Positions 1 through 8,432 of a stretch of DNA of 64,000 nucleotides are shown in pieces. Source of the DNA: Paenibacillus artemisiicola (GTDB lineage: Bacteria; Bacillota; Bacilli; Paenibacillales; Paenibacillaceae). The stretch lies in the NCBI RefSeq assembly GCF_017652985.1, contig NZ_JAGGDJ010000012.1, positions 62,001 through 126,000 of the forward strand, given 5' to 3'. The notes beneath the pieces were generated by a model that ran no database searches, was not told the origin of the DNA, and saw only the letters and a list, made by a program, of their open reading frames with translations. Within the stretch, counting starts at the first letter, position 1, and each line of letters opens with the position of its first letter. A program made the translations under genes and the position numbers.

Positions 1-44
1 CATGATTCGCCATATTTCGCTTTACCCAAATTAAAGAAGTAGGT

Positions 45-139
45 TATAATCTTTTTGCGTGCTACCGAGGTCAAGTCAACCTCTACGGATGTTGATTGCT
101 GACCTTTAACTTATTGCACACATTTCATGTGTGTTTTTT
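45..139 (+). ncRNA. Candidate small RNA or leader with its own promoter and terminator
   Basis: A good sigma-A promoter is visible: TTTACC at 21-26, an 18-base spacer, TATAAT at 45-50. About 20 bases further an imperfect stem can form (GGTCA near 69 with TGACC near 101, and TCAAC with GTTGA inside it), followed by a 7-bp stem (117-123 with 127-133) and a run of six T. A transcript of about 80 bases would result. It could be a free small RNA, an antisense RNA to something left of the window, or an attenuated leader of the gene at 389. No known RNA family was recognised. Confidence 0.35.
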
Positions 140-219
140 AGTATACGATTCGCCTTCTTACAGCACGAAAGAAAGCCGAATGTCCTCAAAATCAAATAAA
201 AAAAGCCCCTACCAGGTTA

Positions 220-261
220 TATTCATTGTCTTCCGGCCGCCAAGCGTTTAGACAATGAATA
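220..261. promoter_or_regulatory. 12-bp inverted repeat in leader of the 389 gene
   Basis: Perfect 12-base arms at 220-231 and 250-261 enclose an 18-base loop rich in G and C. It lies 128 bases before the start of the HTH/DnaA-like gene, with no T run after it, so it is more likely a folded leader or a protein site than a terminator. The rest of 140-388 holds no gene that I can see. Confidence 0.45.
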
Positions 262-388
262 GTTCAGGAGTAGAAGCTTTATTACACAAACTCGGTATGA
301 GCTTATTTTAGCATATCGTTTTTGAAAAATAAAGCCTCTTCTCTCTCTTGAGTATTGCCTTTTTTGGTGGCGCAAGGGAGACTTTTTT

Positions 389-1388
389 ATGTCAGAGATG
401 AAAAACCTGAAGGAAGGTTCTGCTCGTCTCCTTTACTATCGTGAACGTCCTACGGGAAACCGAACCCCGAAGACACGAATAGTCAAAGGTAAGCCCCAAG
501 CCTATTTTGAAGAAGAGCTGGAGCGGATCTACTTTAACGAAGAAGATATACGCAAATTCTCATTGGACAAGCATGGTCAGAATGTGCCTTATGTCGACGG
601 CCATATGACGATCATCAATAACTACATGTTTGACTACTGGGGTTACATTCTTGGAGCAGAAGCGATCGCACTCTATGCGCACCTGAAGCGATACTGCTAC
701 GGTGAAAAAGACTTCTGTTGGCCGAATCTCGAGCTCATCTCGTATAAGATGAAAATGAGCCGTAACACTGTAAAAAAGTATCTCAGCATCCTAGAGGATC
801 ATGGCTTCGTTTATCATTTTAACGTCCAAAACGCTGACTTAAACAATACCAACGAAAGCCCATTGTTTAAGGTACGAAAGAAGGTCCCGCTCCTTTCGCA
901 AGAGCTATGCGACCAGCTCCCTCAAGTGCTGCAAGTCGATCATGAAAAATACTTAACTAAGCTCTTAACGACCTGCGAACACGAACTCGATCTCGATCCA
1001 AGTGTCGATTATAGCAGCCTTTATGATGATCTCATTGAAAAAGGGAACGTCCGACGTAAAACAAGGCAGCTCTCCTTGTTTGAGATAGATAAGGAGGCTG
1101 CACTCAAACGGCGGATCCTCGAAAGCGAGCAATCGGAAGCTGACAAGGTGCGCTGGCAGGCGTTTTTATCAGAAATGAGAAACAAGATCTCTAAGCCGTA
1201 CCTATGACAACTGGTTTTCAAAAACATTTGCCATTAAGCGGAATGATATTCTGACGATCTATACGCCACACGATATGGTGACCGACTTTCTAACGAATCG
1301 GTATAGAGTCAAGATTTTGGAGGCACTCCATCCAATTGATGAAACATTAATGGATATTAAAATTGAAACGCTTGAAGCACTTATTTAG
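389..1388 (+). CDS. HTH protein with DnaA domain-I-like C-terminus, reached only by a +1 frameshift
   Basis: The first frame runs 389-1207 (272 residues) from an ATG with AAGGGAG eight bases upstream. Residues 75-140 carry a winged-helix-type segment (SRNTVKKYLSILEDHGFV) as in plasmid replication or DnaD-like proteins. The frame ends at KPYL then TGA. In the +1 frame the sequence continues as YDNWFSKTF, then LTIYTPHDMVTDFL, to a TAG at 1386, directly before a terminator hairpin. This reads like DnaA domain I (KPSFETW in Bacillus DnaA), and the upstream residues (WQAFLSEMRNKISKP) are the start of the same domain. So the domain straddles the frameshift. The junction TAC CTA TGA C resembles the prfB +1 site in layout but lacks its internal Shine-Dalgarno. 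It is either a mutation, a sequencing error or a programmed shift. Role: probably DNA binding in replication or its control. Confidence 0.7.
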
Positions 1389-1389
1389 G

Positions 1390-1409
1390 AGCCGGCAACG
1401 GCTTCTTTT
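1390..1409 (+). terminator. Rho-independent terminator
   Basis: AGCCG / CGGCT stem with GCAA loop and a TCTTTTC tail, starting two bases after the TAG that ends the +1-frame extension. Its position supports that extension being the true end of the gene. Nothing recognisable lies in 1410-1654. Confidence 0.6.
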
Positions 1410-1654
1410 CTTAATTAAAGGCTGACTGGTGGTCATTGGCTCGCCCGATACAATTCGTACTTACTCGCTAATCAAGAAGTTGTGAAAATCCAGTAATATC
1501 AAGGGGTTTGTTTATTTCATATCTTAGATAATAGTTGGAATATTTGAACTTAATTCCGTTTCGTTCCCAACTTCACTACTAACTTGAACCCATCCGATGA
1601 TGGATTCTTTACTAGTTGGTCACGGTAGGGACTGTTTTATAAACTCTTCGACAC

Positions 1655-1912
1655 TTAGGAATGATCTGTTTCATTCCGATCACTCCAGAAGTAATCGTTC
1701 AATTTTTTCTCCACGTCTTCCTTACACTCTAAACAAACAGCGACAGGGTATTGATTTGAACCATACTTTTTGTATTGCCCTGGGAAAGCAGTGATCCAAC
1801 GCAGTTGTTGGCATATCGGGCAGTAGGCTTGAATCGATATTTTATGAATATGATCTCCCCCTTTATAGAATATTATATTCAGACATTCTCCTTTGCTTTC
1901 AGATATTCCCAT
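1655..1912 (-). CDS. Small zinc-ribbon-like protein
   Basis: An 85-residue protein if begun at the ATG at 1912, which has AAAGGAAG about eight bases upstream; the longer 101-residue reading from 1960 has no ribosome site. Two CxxC pairs (CPICQ and CLECK), about 32 residues apart, suggest one zinc ribbon. The tail is charged (KEDVEKKLNDYFWSDRNE). No family was recognised. It stands alone, converging with the gene at 389. A nucleic-acid or protein-binding role is inferred only from the cysteine pattern. Confidence 0.6.
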   Translation of the reverse strand: MGISESKGECLNIIFYKGGDHIHKISIQAYCPICQQLRWITAFPGQYKKYGSNQYPVAVCLECKEDVEKKLNDYFWSDRNETDHS

Positions 1913-2110
1913 TAATCTTCCTTTAATAATAGATTGCCTCGCCAATTGATGAGGCAGCATTTTTTAAATGGCTATGTGTTGCTTAAGTGACCCGTTTCCC
2001 CAAATTGAGCCTAGTACAAACACAACTATCGATGCCACATAAACCGTTTACAGCAGCCAGTCCGGAAGCTGGTACTACAGCGGGCAGAATCTTACGCGAC
2101 ACAGATATGA

Positions 2111-2143
2111 AAAGACTGCTGAAATTCAAATTCAGCAGTCTTT
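2111..2143 (-). terminator. Terminator of the small YVTN-associated gene
   Basis: A 13-bp perfect stem (2111-2123 with 2131-2143), AAAGACTGCTGAA type, with T-rich flanks on both strands; it lies just after the leftward gene ending at 2152. Nothing else is seen in 1961-2110. Confidence 0.75.
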
Positions 2144-2151
2144 TTGTTTAA

Positions 2152-2532
2152 TTATGAGCCGAGGTCTATCCCCGGGATACTGCTCAATTCTTCTGGAGCA
2201 AAGCGTTGATTGTCAACCAAATTACCGAATTCATCAATGCCATATACAGAAACTAATGCATTTGGGCCAAGGCTTTCAGAGGAAGTGGAGATTTGGACTT
2301 CATAAGCAACATTGCCGGCAATCATGAAGGTTCTCACCTCATAACCACCAGCTGGTACAACAAAACCATCGACGTAAGCAATATAAAAAACGTCCGAGTC
2401 GACCGAAGCAACAATTTTAATGAGCACCGTTGTGTCAGCCGGATCAATATTACTGATGTTTAAAACAATATTTGAAGCGGCAGTGCCAAAATCCCGGGTA
2501 TTGGTTACAACACCTGTTGAATAAGCAGGCAT
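2152..2532 (-). CDS. Stand-alone copy of the C-terminal module of the YVTN protein
   Basis: Begun at the ATG at 2532 (MPAYSTGVV), which follows AAGGTGGTG, this is a 126-residue beta-rich protein. The alternative ATG at 2559 lacks a ribosome site. It aligns with the last ~120 residues of the neighbouring 471-residue propeller protein: YSTGVVTN against YTTGIVMN, YEVQIS against YEIQVK, VSVYGIDEFGNLV against LSIYGLNAMGNVI, and IPGIDLG against MPGLSFA. No signal peptide is evident, which recalls spore-coat or exosporium-type proteins that are not exported, but that is speculation. A 12-bp inverted repeat separates the two genes. Confidence 0.7.
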   Translation of the reverse strand: MPAYSTGVVTNTRDFGTAASNIVLNISNIDPADTTVLIKIVASVDSDVFYIAYVDGFVVPAGGYEVRTFMIAGNVAYEVQISTSSESLGPNALVSVYGIDEFGNLVDNQRFAPEELSSIPGIDLGS

Positions 2533-2618
2533 CTTCTTCACCACCTTCTTGTCCGACATGCTTCTATTCTATGAGTTTTGGAAAGATTCTGATTGGACAA
2601 GCTTACCGATAAATGGAA

Positions 2619-2647
2619 ATAGTTTTGATTGGTCTAATCAAAACTAT
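2619..2647. repeat. 12-bp inverted repeat between the two YVTN-locus genes
   Basis: Arms ATAGTTTTGATT at 2619-2630 and its complement at 2636-2647 with a five-base loop. It lies downstream of the propeller gene and upstream of the small gene, so it may end the first transcript or act as an operator for the second. No T run follows on the minus strand. Confidence 0.5.
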
Positions 2648-2696
2648 GAATCCATGCATATTATTTTTTAAGGAGGGATGATGAATTAAATTCATA

Positions 2697-4112
2697 TTAC
2701 GGAGCAAAGGACAATCCTGGCATTGCAATTAGGACTCCTTGTTGTTCTATTTGATCCGAAATGACATTTCCCATTGCATTGAGCCCGTAGATTGAAAGAA
2801 CAACATTAGCTAAGTCTAGTCCAGAGATCTTGACTTGAATTTCGTAATTTGCTACTCCCGATACATCTACTGCTTTCATATCTGCTGCATCTGACGGAAC
2901 TAAAAATAAATGATGACCTATGGGGGTTTTAGAACCTAAAGTTGGGATAGCAAATGCTAGTACTTCAACGATTACATCGCGTAAATAACTCTCATTTAGG
3001 ACGTTGACAGAAACCGTTTGGGCTAAACTAAGCCCATCTTCAAGATTCATAACAATGCCTGTGGTGTAAACTAATTCTTGGGTTTGCGAGACCTGCGGAG
3101 CTAGTGCTATAAAACCTGAGCTAGCACCCAGCTCGACTTCAGTTATCAGGGTATTAGTTTGAGTATTGACAATTGCAAGGAAAGTACTTGCGGCGGTTGC
3201 AATTAATTTTGAGCCATCAGGCGTAATCACCATTCTTATGGGTGTAGCATTAATCACCACGGGACTGGGTGTAAAAGTAGTTGAATTTATCGCGGTGATG
3301 CCTCCAGATCTTGCCACATAATCTTGGCTTCCAAAATCCGGTGTAATTACTTGAAAGTTCGGAGTGGTTCCTACTGGAATAGTAGCAATAACGGTATTTG
3401 TGGGAACGTCAATAACTGAAACATCACCGCTACCGGCGTTTGCAACATAAACCCGGCTGCCGATTGAATTTATGTCTATTTTTTCTGGTCTATTACCTAC
3501 AGTCACTGTTGCTGTTTGCATGCTCAGTGCGATGTCTACAACAACTACTAAATTATTGGGAAAAAAGATGTTTCCAGGTATCGCTACATATACGAATTGA
3601 CCATCAGGGCTAACTGTGAGATCACCGGCGATATTAGATATTAGAATTGTATTTGTTACGCCATTTGTAATCGTACTAAATTGCGATACTGCTAAATCAT
3701 GTACAATATAAAAATAATTTCCATCCGGAGATAACTCCATGTCTGATATACCTTGCCCTACAGGTACGGTAGTGATAAGCGTATCTGATGTTGTATCAAT
3801 AATTGAGACCGTACCGCTGACATTGGCCGAATACGCCAATCCATTAGGATGAACAAAAATCTGTTTTGGTTGATTTGCTTGATTGTTGAAAGATCCAAGC
3901 GGAATTACAGCGACAATTGTTTCGCTGGTTAAATCTAAAACATTGATAGTATTATTGAATTGATTTGCTAAATATGCCTTTTTTGCATCCGAAGTAAGTG
4001 CAATCCAGTTGGTAACGAATCCAATTGGAATGGTTGACAGAACAACATTCGTATCAACATTCACTACTGCGATAGTTTCGTCGCTTTTTGCAACATAAGC
4101 GATATTCGGCAT
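2697..4112 (-). CDS. YVTN beta-propeller repeat protein
   Basis: 471 residues from the ATG at 4112, preceded by GAGGAGGG; the extra 15 residues of the longest frame have no ribosome site. The first ~340 residues are successive ~42-residue blades with the YVTN signature (VYVANAGSGDVSVIDVPTN, then VIATIPVG, and variants such as AYSANVSGTVSIIDTTSDT). The last ~120 residues are a different beta-rich module shared with the small gene at 2152. No signal peptide or cell-wall anchor is visible. YVTN propellers are usually surface or envelope proteins acting in binding; here the role is unknown. No conjugation genes are adjacent. Confidence 0.85.
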   Translation of the reverse strand: MPNIAYVAKSDETIAVVNVDTNVVLSTIPIGFVTNWIALTSDAKKAYLANQFNNTINVLDLTSETIVAVIPLGSFNNQANQPKQIFVHPNGLAYSANVSGTVSIIDTTSDTLITTVPVGQGISDMELSPDGNYFYIVHDLAVSQFSTITNGVTNTILISNIAGDLTVSPDGQFVYVAIPGNIFFPNNLVVVVDIALSMQTATVTVGNRPEKIDINSIGSRVYVANAGSGDVSVIDVPTNTVIATIPVGTTPNFQVITPDFGSQDYVARSGGITAINSTTFTPSPVVINATPIRMVITPDGSKLIATAASTFLAIVNTQTNTLITEVELGASSGFIALAPQVSQTQELVYTTGIVMNLEDGLSLAQTVSVNVLNESYLRDVIVEVLAFAIPTLGSKTPIGHHLFLVPSDAADMKAVDVSGVANYEIQVKISGLDLANVVLSIYGLNAMGNVISDQIEQQGVLIAMPGLSFAP

Positions 4113-4558
4113 GCACTCCCTCCTCAAATTGGATAAAATTGGAAACATTTTCATCATATGAAGCTACTCTATTAATTGATTGGACTCGTGTTGATATTCA
4201 AGAGAAAGTAGAACAGCAAATAGCCTGAATTCTCAGTGGTTGAGATTTCAGGCTAAACGAGTTGGGTTATTTGCACTTACTATTTTGTACTCCGTCGACT
4301 GTTATAGGGCCATTGGAATTAATTGAACAAAGAATCTGCTTTCATACTTTCAAATCCACTCCAAGCACCTGGTCCATCAGACGGCCCCGGCTAAGCTCCG
4401 GATACGCCGTTTTAATGCAAGTGTGACCATTGTTGAAGCCGCGAACTATGCTCGATCAGATTTATAAATGCAATACCTACACATAGATGTATGGGCGTTT
4501 AGCAACTATCCGCCAATAAAAGAAGCCTAGGGAAACTGATACATCGTTTAATTAGAAT

Positions 4559-4792
4559 TCAATAATTGATAGGCTGCCTATAAAAAACAGATACCCCTAT
4601 CTCAATATTTGACACCCAGCGTATAAAATGTGGATAGGCACCCTCTGTCAATTTTTGATACCCGAAAATGAGGCTAAAATCCCGCCTATCAGATTTTGAG
4701 ATAGGGGGATTAAAAATCTATAGGCGAAACCCAGGTATCAAATTTTGAGACAGCCTCAGTCAAAGTCTGAGATAGGCTATCTCAATAATTGA
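4559..4792. repeat. Seven phased palindromes, core TCAAnnnTTGA
   Basis: Seven copies of an 11-base palindromic core, centred near 4564, 4607, 4653, 4694, 4743, 4765 and 4787. The core is TCAA or TCAG, three or four A/T-rich bases, then TTGA or CTGA; flanks often extend the dyad to TATCTCAAnnnTTGAGATA. Spacings are 43, 46, 41, 49, 22 and 22 bases, that is about two or four helical turns, so all lie on roughly the same face. Such arrays act as partition centromeres, iteron origins or cooperative operators. It lies just downstream of the leftward gene pair 5999-4850, which includes a ribbon-helix-helix-like protein. The rest of 4113-4558 holds nothing recognisable. Confidence 0.7.
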
Positions 4793-4849
4793 GACCAAAT
4801 AAATACAATCTTTAAGAAGAACGAAGGTTTAAGAACTTCTATATCATCA

Positions 4850-5467
4850 TCAATCAAAGTCATGCGATAGGAATCGATCGATAAGCCCATTGATTAACAC
4901 CTGTTGATTCCCGCGGCGCAGCTGCGCGATAAAATCGACAAACAAGATTGAGATCAACTCATCGACTTCCATTTGAAATGGAGGAAACGTCGCTTCGGCG
5001 TCATATAAGAACACTTCGCCCCGCTTGACATTTTCGCGTAAAAACTGAACCTCCATCAATGCCCACATCTTTGGCGCTGCAAATTGATTAACTGCCTCAC
5101 CGCTTCGCTGCCGCGGGAAATAGAAGAGCCGCTTCTGCTGCAGACTTTTTACGGTATCCTCCATGGTCACGCTATCTTTTGTCTCCTTGCGCTCGCTGAG
5201 GTTCTCACGGATGTGCAGCAAAAAGTCCGCGTACAGGATATGGACGAGATGCTCCACCGTCAACTCGGCAAATGCCCCTTTGGTCTTCTTATTTATGTCG
5301 CCGATAAATACTTCCGCTCGGGTAAAATCGATTTCTTCTGCTCGAACCTTTAGGCGAATTACCCGCTTCGACCGTGTAAACAAATCGCTCCACGTAAACC
5401 CGCCGTTTAAGCCCCGCAGCTTCTCAGATACGTTCAGATGGCTGCTGCTGACTCTTTCGATACGCAT
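4850..5467 (-). CDS. Hypothetical protein paired with the RHH-like gene
   Basis: 205 residues from the ATG at 5467 (MRIERVSSSHL); an in-frame GTG at 5485 would add six. No ribosome site is strong, and the start lies inside the 3' end of the upstream gene, so translational coupling is likely. No family was recognised. The protein looks soluble and alpha/beta, with two similar-looking segments that may be an internal duplication: VFIGDINKKTKGAFAELTVE then LVHILYADFL, and VFLYDAEATFPPFQMEVDE then LISILFVDFI. That duplication is visible by eye only. Together with the upstream gene and the palindrome array just downstream it could form a DNA-binding module. Confidence 0.6.
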   Translation of the reverse strand: MRIERVSSSHLNVSEKLRGLNGGFTWSDLFTRSKRVIRLKVRAEEIDFTRAEVFIGDINKKTKGAFAELTVEHLVHILYADFLLHIRENLSERKETKDSVTMEDTVKSLQQKRLFYFPRQRSGEAVNQFAAPKMWALMEVQFLRENVKRGEVFLYDAEATFPPFQMEVDELISILFVDFIAQLRRGNQQVLINGLIDRFLSHDFD

Positions 5468-5999
5468 GTATATCCACATCCCCACGGTAAATGTAATTCA
5501 TAATCAACCGGTAGACGGTCTTTCGTATAGAGAGATTCAACTTCCTGGCGAGTACCTCGATTTCCGTATAATCCGGAAGCAAAAGTTCAGCGTGCATGTA
5601 TTGGCCGGTATCTTTATAAACAAGCGGTGGATACCGCTCGGGGAAGATCGAATAATGCTCCAAAGCCTGTTTCAGAATTTCCGTATTCGAGATCGTTTCA
5701 TATTTAATCTCAGGCCTGCGATCGGCGATTCTTAATTCGCTTGCGCGCTTTCGCAGCTCTTCCCTTTGCTCTGGCGTAACCGGGAACTTCATGTCCTTCT
5801 TCTTATCAGAACGCTCTTTACGCGTGCGTACCTTCGGCTTCTCTTTTGCGGCCGCTGTGGGCGGTGTAGCCCGCTTCTGCGCGGCCGGTGGTGTGCTTGG
5901 CGCCACAGCAGGCTTCTGCGCTTTGAGAGGCTGTGCTTTGTCCGGTGTAGCGGGATTATCGCTTGCCGGCCTAAAAATGCCGTTTAGACTGCTTACCAT
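5424..5999 (-). CDS. Putative ribbon-helix-helix DNA-binding protein
   Basis: 191 residues, ATG at 5999 with GGAGAGGGAGG upstream. Residues 1-70 are a low-complexity, proline/alanine/lysine-rich tail ending in many basic residues. Residues 70-110 (MKFPVTPEQREELRKRASEL) and 140-175 (YTEIEVLARKLNLSIRKTVY, then RLIMNYIYRG) look helical; the second fits the strand-helix-helix pattern of CopG/ParR-like proteins. The gene overlaps the next one by 44 bases. A disordered basic tail plus RHH core beside a phased palindrome array suggests a partition or copy-control protein; this is inference. Confidence 0.55.
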   Translation of the reverse strand: MVSSLNGIFRPASDNPATPDKAQPLKAQKPAVAPSTPPAAQKRATPPTAAAKEKPKVRTRKERSDKKKDMKFPVTPEQREELRKRASELRIADRRPEIKYETISNTEILKQALEHYSIFPERYPPLVYKDTGQYMHAELLLPDYTEIEVLARKLNLSIRKTVYRLIMNYIYRGDVDIHAYRKSQQQPSERI

Positions 6000-6162
6000 G
6001 GGTCTGGCCTCCCTCTCCTGATAGCGTAACGGTCAAAATTCCAGAATTCCATTTGAGACAAGTATATGAGTAGTCCTATTGCGAATAGAACGCTCGTCCG
6101 GCGTATATTCGCTTCAGGAACGGTCGATGATGAATAGTAACCAATTCAGAGGAGTGATAGGA

Positions 6163-6267
6163 ATGGCTGCAAGAAAAGAGATGACCCCGGAACAAGCGAA
6201 GAAACTGGCCTCCATTATGATGCATGTTTCTAGCAAAATGGGCGGGCCCAAGCTGATAAAAAAATAA
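6163..6267 (+). CDS. Small 34-residue protein
   Basis: The ATG at 6163 has GGAGTGATAGG just upstream. The product is short, basic and helical (starts MAARKEMTPEQAKKLAS, ends GGPKLIKK). It lies divergent from the RHH-like gene and convergent with the Spo0E-like gene. The stop codon touches the hairpin at 6267. No family was recognised. Ribosome-site quality and amphipathic pattern make it a likely real small gene. Confidence 0.5.
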   Translation: MAARKEMTPEQAKKLASIMMHVSSKMGGPKLIKK

Positions 6268-6294
6268 GCAGGCTGCTCTGATTAGCAGCCTGCT
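6255..6294 (-). terminator. Terminator of the Spo0E/LPD1 operon
   Basis: Perfect 11-bp stem, AGCAGGCTGCT (6267-6277) with its complement (6284-6294). On the minus strand it is followed by TTATTTTTTT, so it ends leftward transcription. On the plus strand no T run follows. Confidence 0.85.
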
Positions 6295-6301
6295 GTTCGA
6301 A

Positions 6302-6475
6302 TTACATTTTCACTACTTTCCCCAATTGACCATAGCGATTCAGTAAACCATCGAGTTCTTGAGATATTCGAATCACGATCTCGGATTGCATCCCAAACCG
6401 ATCGCTGAGCCGATGCATTTCTTCGCGCTTGCGTTCAATTTCGCTTCGGATTTGAGCGCGTCTAGTTTCTGGCAC
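6302..6475 (-). CDS. Spo0E-like aspartyl-phosphate phosphatase
   Basis: A 57-residue protein starting at a GTG at 6475, seven bases after GGGGGAGGA. It is two helices with the family hallmark SQELDGLLNRY at residues 38-48 (SxxLD motif). Spo0E-type proteins dephosphorylate the sporulation regulator Spo0A~P and so delay sporulation and change Spo0A-controlled states such as biofilm formation. It is last in the leftward operon that begins at the promoter near 8919, 22 bases after the LPD1 gene. A plasmid copy would let the element hold its host out of sporulation; that is inference. Confidence 0.8.
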   Translation of the reverse strand: MPETRRAQIRSEIERKREEMHRLSDRFGMQSEIVIRISQELDGLLNRYGQLGKVVKM

Positions 6476-6497
6476 GATGTCCTCCCCCTATCAACAG

Positions 6498-8219
6498 TTA
6501 GCCTCTGCTCCAATTCTGCTCGTCCTGCAGGACGCCGGAGGCAAGCAGAACCCCCCACCATTCGCGAAAAGCCGCGTTAATCGCCATTCGCTCTGCATCC
6601 TGAGGATATGGACCTTCGGAGCGGGTACCGCTGACCAGGTAACTGTTTGTCATCCCACGTTCGACTAGCTCGTCCTCTATCCAAGCTTCAAACGCGCGAG
6701 CAAAGAGCTCGTGATCACGGCGCCAGTACGCGCCGCGTGCCTTCGCATCAAGATAATAGGCACTAAAGTCCGTTGGAATGAAGAATTCGGACGGTATCTC
6801 CATGCCGGCCTCTTTAAGCAGCTGACAGTAATACAGGCCAAGTGCAATCCACTTGCTCCTGCTTCGGATCCGGTAAGTCCCTTTGAGAGATAAGAGTGCG
6901 CTGGATACGTCGTAGCCAGCAAGTGCAAGATTCCGGTTTATCTCCCAGCCGTATCTTCCATGTCGCGGTGGTAATACGGCAGGAACAGCATACCGCATCC
7001 TCCCATTGCCTTCTTTGATTTGCTTCATCAAACGAACAAACGCGGACCTGATCGAATGGGACGTCTGGGAGCCATTCGCTTCGCAAGCAGACATCGGCGC
7101 CTTCATTCCGTTTGCAAATCCATGCGACCACGAATACAGGTTAAAATCGAGTGCATGCGCCCACTCATGGCAGAGCGCCCCACCACCATTCATCTTCGTT
7201 AAGTTGATTACGTTTAGAAACGGCTCAAAATGAGCACTTGCTTTTCCAGCCCCTCTAGCTCCAAAAGCGAGTCCTGTAGCGCCGTAAAAGCTGATGGCTC
7301 GACGCGGAATGTTCAATATGGCTGCAAGGTCCGCATGGGCGTTTCCGCTGCAAAGCACGTGATAACGGCCGGCTGCATCCTCCATCCACGTTCCAAACTG
7401 TATCCCACGGTAACCGTAGTACGTCATGAGGTTCTCCGGCTTCTCTACGCCGGAAGGCTCCATTGAAAGACGGACAACCTCCTTCGGCACAAGCCGTTCC
7501 CAGCGGTCTTTCGATCTGCTCCTCACAGCTCGAGCTTTAGGCTCTGTCCATTTCCAATCCTGACCTTCAATGGAGGAGAAGGCTTTATCGAAAATCTTTC
7601 GGTACGCCGCTTCCTTTCCAGGGCCTGCAGATATGAACGTCCGCTTGAAACGATCCCCTAGCGCTAACCAAAAAGCGTAATTGGCAACGGATGGTTCCTT
7701 GCGCAGCAGTCGGTCTTCCTGCGACCATGTTGCCTTCTTCATATCCGCCTGAAGCGCGTAAAACGCGCTACGAAAGGCCTCTTTGGAATACGCCTCGGCA
7801 AAGACCCGCTTCAGCTCTGCAATCCCTTTTACAAAGTGCTCGCGCGCAATAGCATGGTCATCCGGACGTTGGCCAACGCGATCCCAAATTTGTTTGATCG
7901 CGTACGCAGCCTCTGACGTAAATCCCTTCTCCCGATACGCTTGGACGGGGAAGGCACCAAGGAGTTCATCCTTGCAAATGGCTTCGAAAGCATGTGCGGG
8001 ATCCTGTTCAAGCGCCACATACCATTCAGCGGTGAATTTCAACAACGAGGCAGTATGCTTACGGGCTCCAGCAAGTTCTTCCCCCACATCGTAGGAATAT
8101 TGTTTGCGTCCTGTATCCGGCAAAGCAGCAGTACGGGGCAAAATAACGGCCGAAAGCTCGCCCGTACCGGCAAACGTATCCGAAAAATAGTCCACCAAGG
8201 ATAATGGATTTAAGGCCAT
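6498..8219 (-). CDS. LPD1-domain protein with HExxH zincin-like motif
   Basis: 573 residues from the ATG at 8219, preceded by GGAGGT; the frame is open back to 8330 but that ATG touches its purine run. Residues ~280-420 match the large polyvalent protein-associated domain LPD1 found in phage and conjugative-element proteins: YGYRGIQFGTWMEDA, then GATGLAFGARG, then GGGALCHEWAHALDF with the HEWAH metallopeptidase-like motif near residue 353, followed by a conserved FARAFEAWIEDEL near the end. LPD1 is predicted to be a zinc peptidase-like domain; substrates are unknown. Such proteins are thought to act early after entry of an element into a new cell. The gene precedes spo0E-like and follows a 93-residue gene. 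Confidence 0.8.
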   Translation of the reverse strand: MALNPLSLVDYFSDTFAGTGELSAVILPRTAALPDTGRKQYSYDVGEELAGARKHTASLLKFTAEWYVALEQDPAHAFEAICKDELLGAFPVQAYREKGFTSEAAYAIKQIWDRVGQRPDDHAIAREHFVKGIAELKRVFAEAYSKEAFRSAFYALQADMKKATWSQEDRLLRKEPSVANYAFWLALGDRFKRTFISAGPGKEAAYRKIFDKAFSSIEGQDWKWTEPKARAVRSRSKDRWERLVPKEVVRLSMEPSGVEKPENLMTYYGYRGIQFGTWMEDAAGRYHVLCSGNAHADLAAILNIPRRAISFYGATGLAFGARGAGKASAHFEPFLNVINLTKMNGGGALCHEWAHALDFNLYSWSHGFANGMKAPMSACEANGSQTSHSIRSAFVRLMKQIKEGNGRMRYAVPAVLPPRHGRYGWEINRNLALAGYDVSSALLSLKGTYRIRSRSKWIALGLYYCQLLKEAGMEIPSEFFIPTDFSAYYLDAKARGAYWRRDHELFARAFEAWIEDELVERGMTNSYLVSGTRSEGPYPQDAERMAINAAFREWWGVLLASGVLQDEQNWSRG

Positions 8220-8432
8220 CTTCAAATTACCTCCATAGGTCTCCCGCGCTGAGCGAGAGACAACATTCATCTCATCTCCGCTCAGCCGGAGTACGTATGG
8301 GGCTCCCAATTGCGATAGTTCCTTATCCATCCTTCGTCAATCACTATAGCAGCTACCAATCAATCTCCAGATCCCAATCACACGCAAACCATGATCACGC
8401 GCAGCCCATTTCGCGCTGACCTGCTCTTACTA

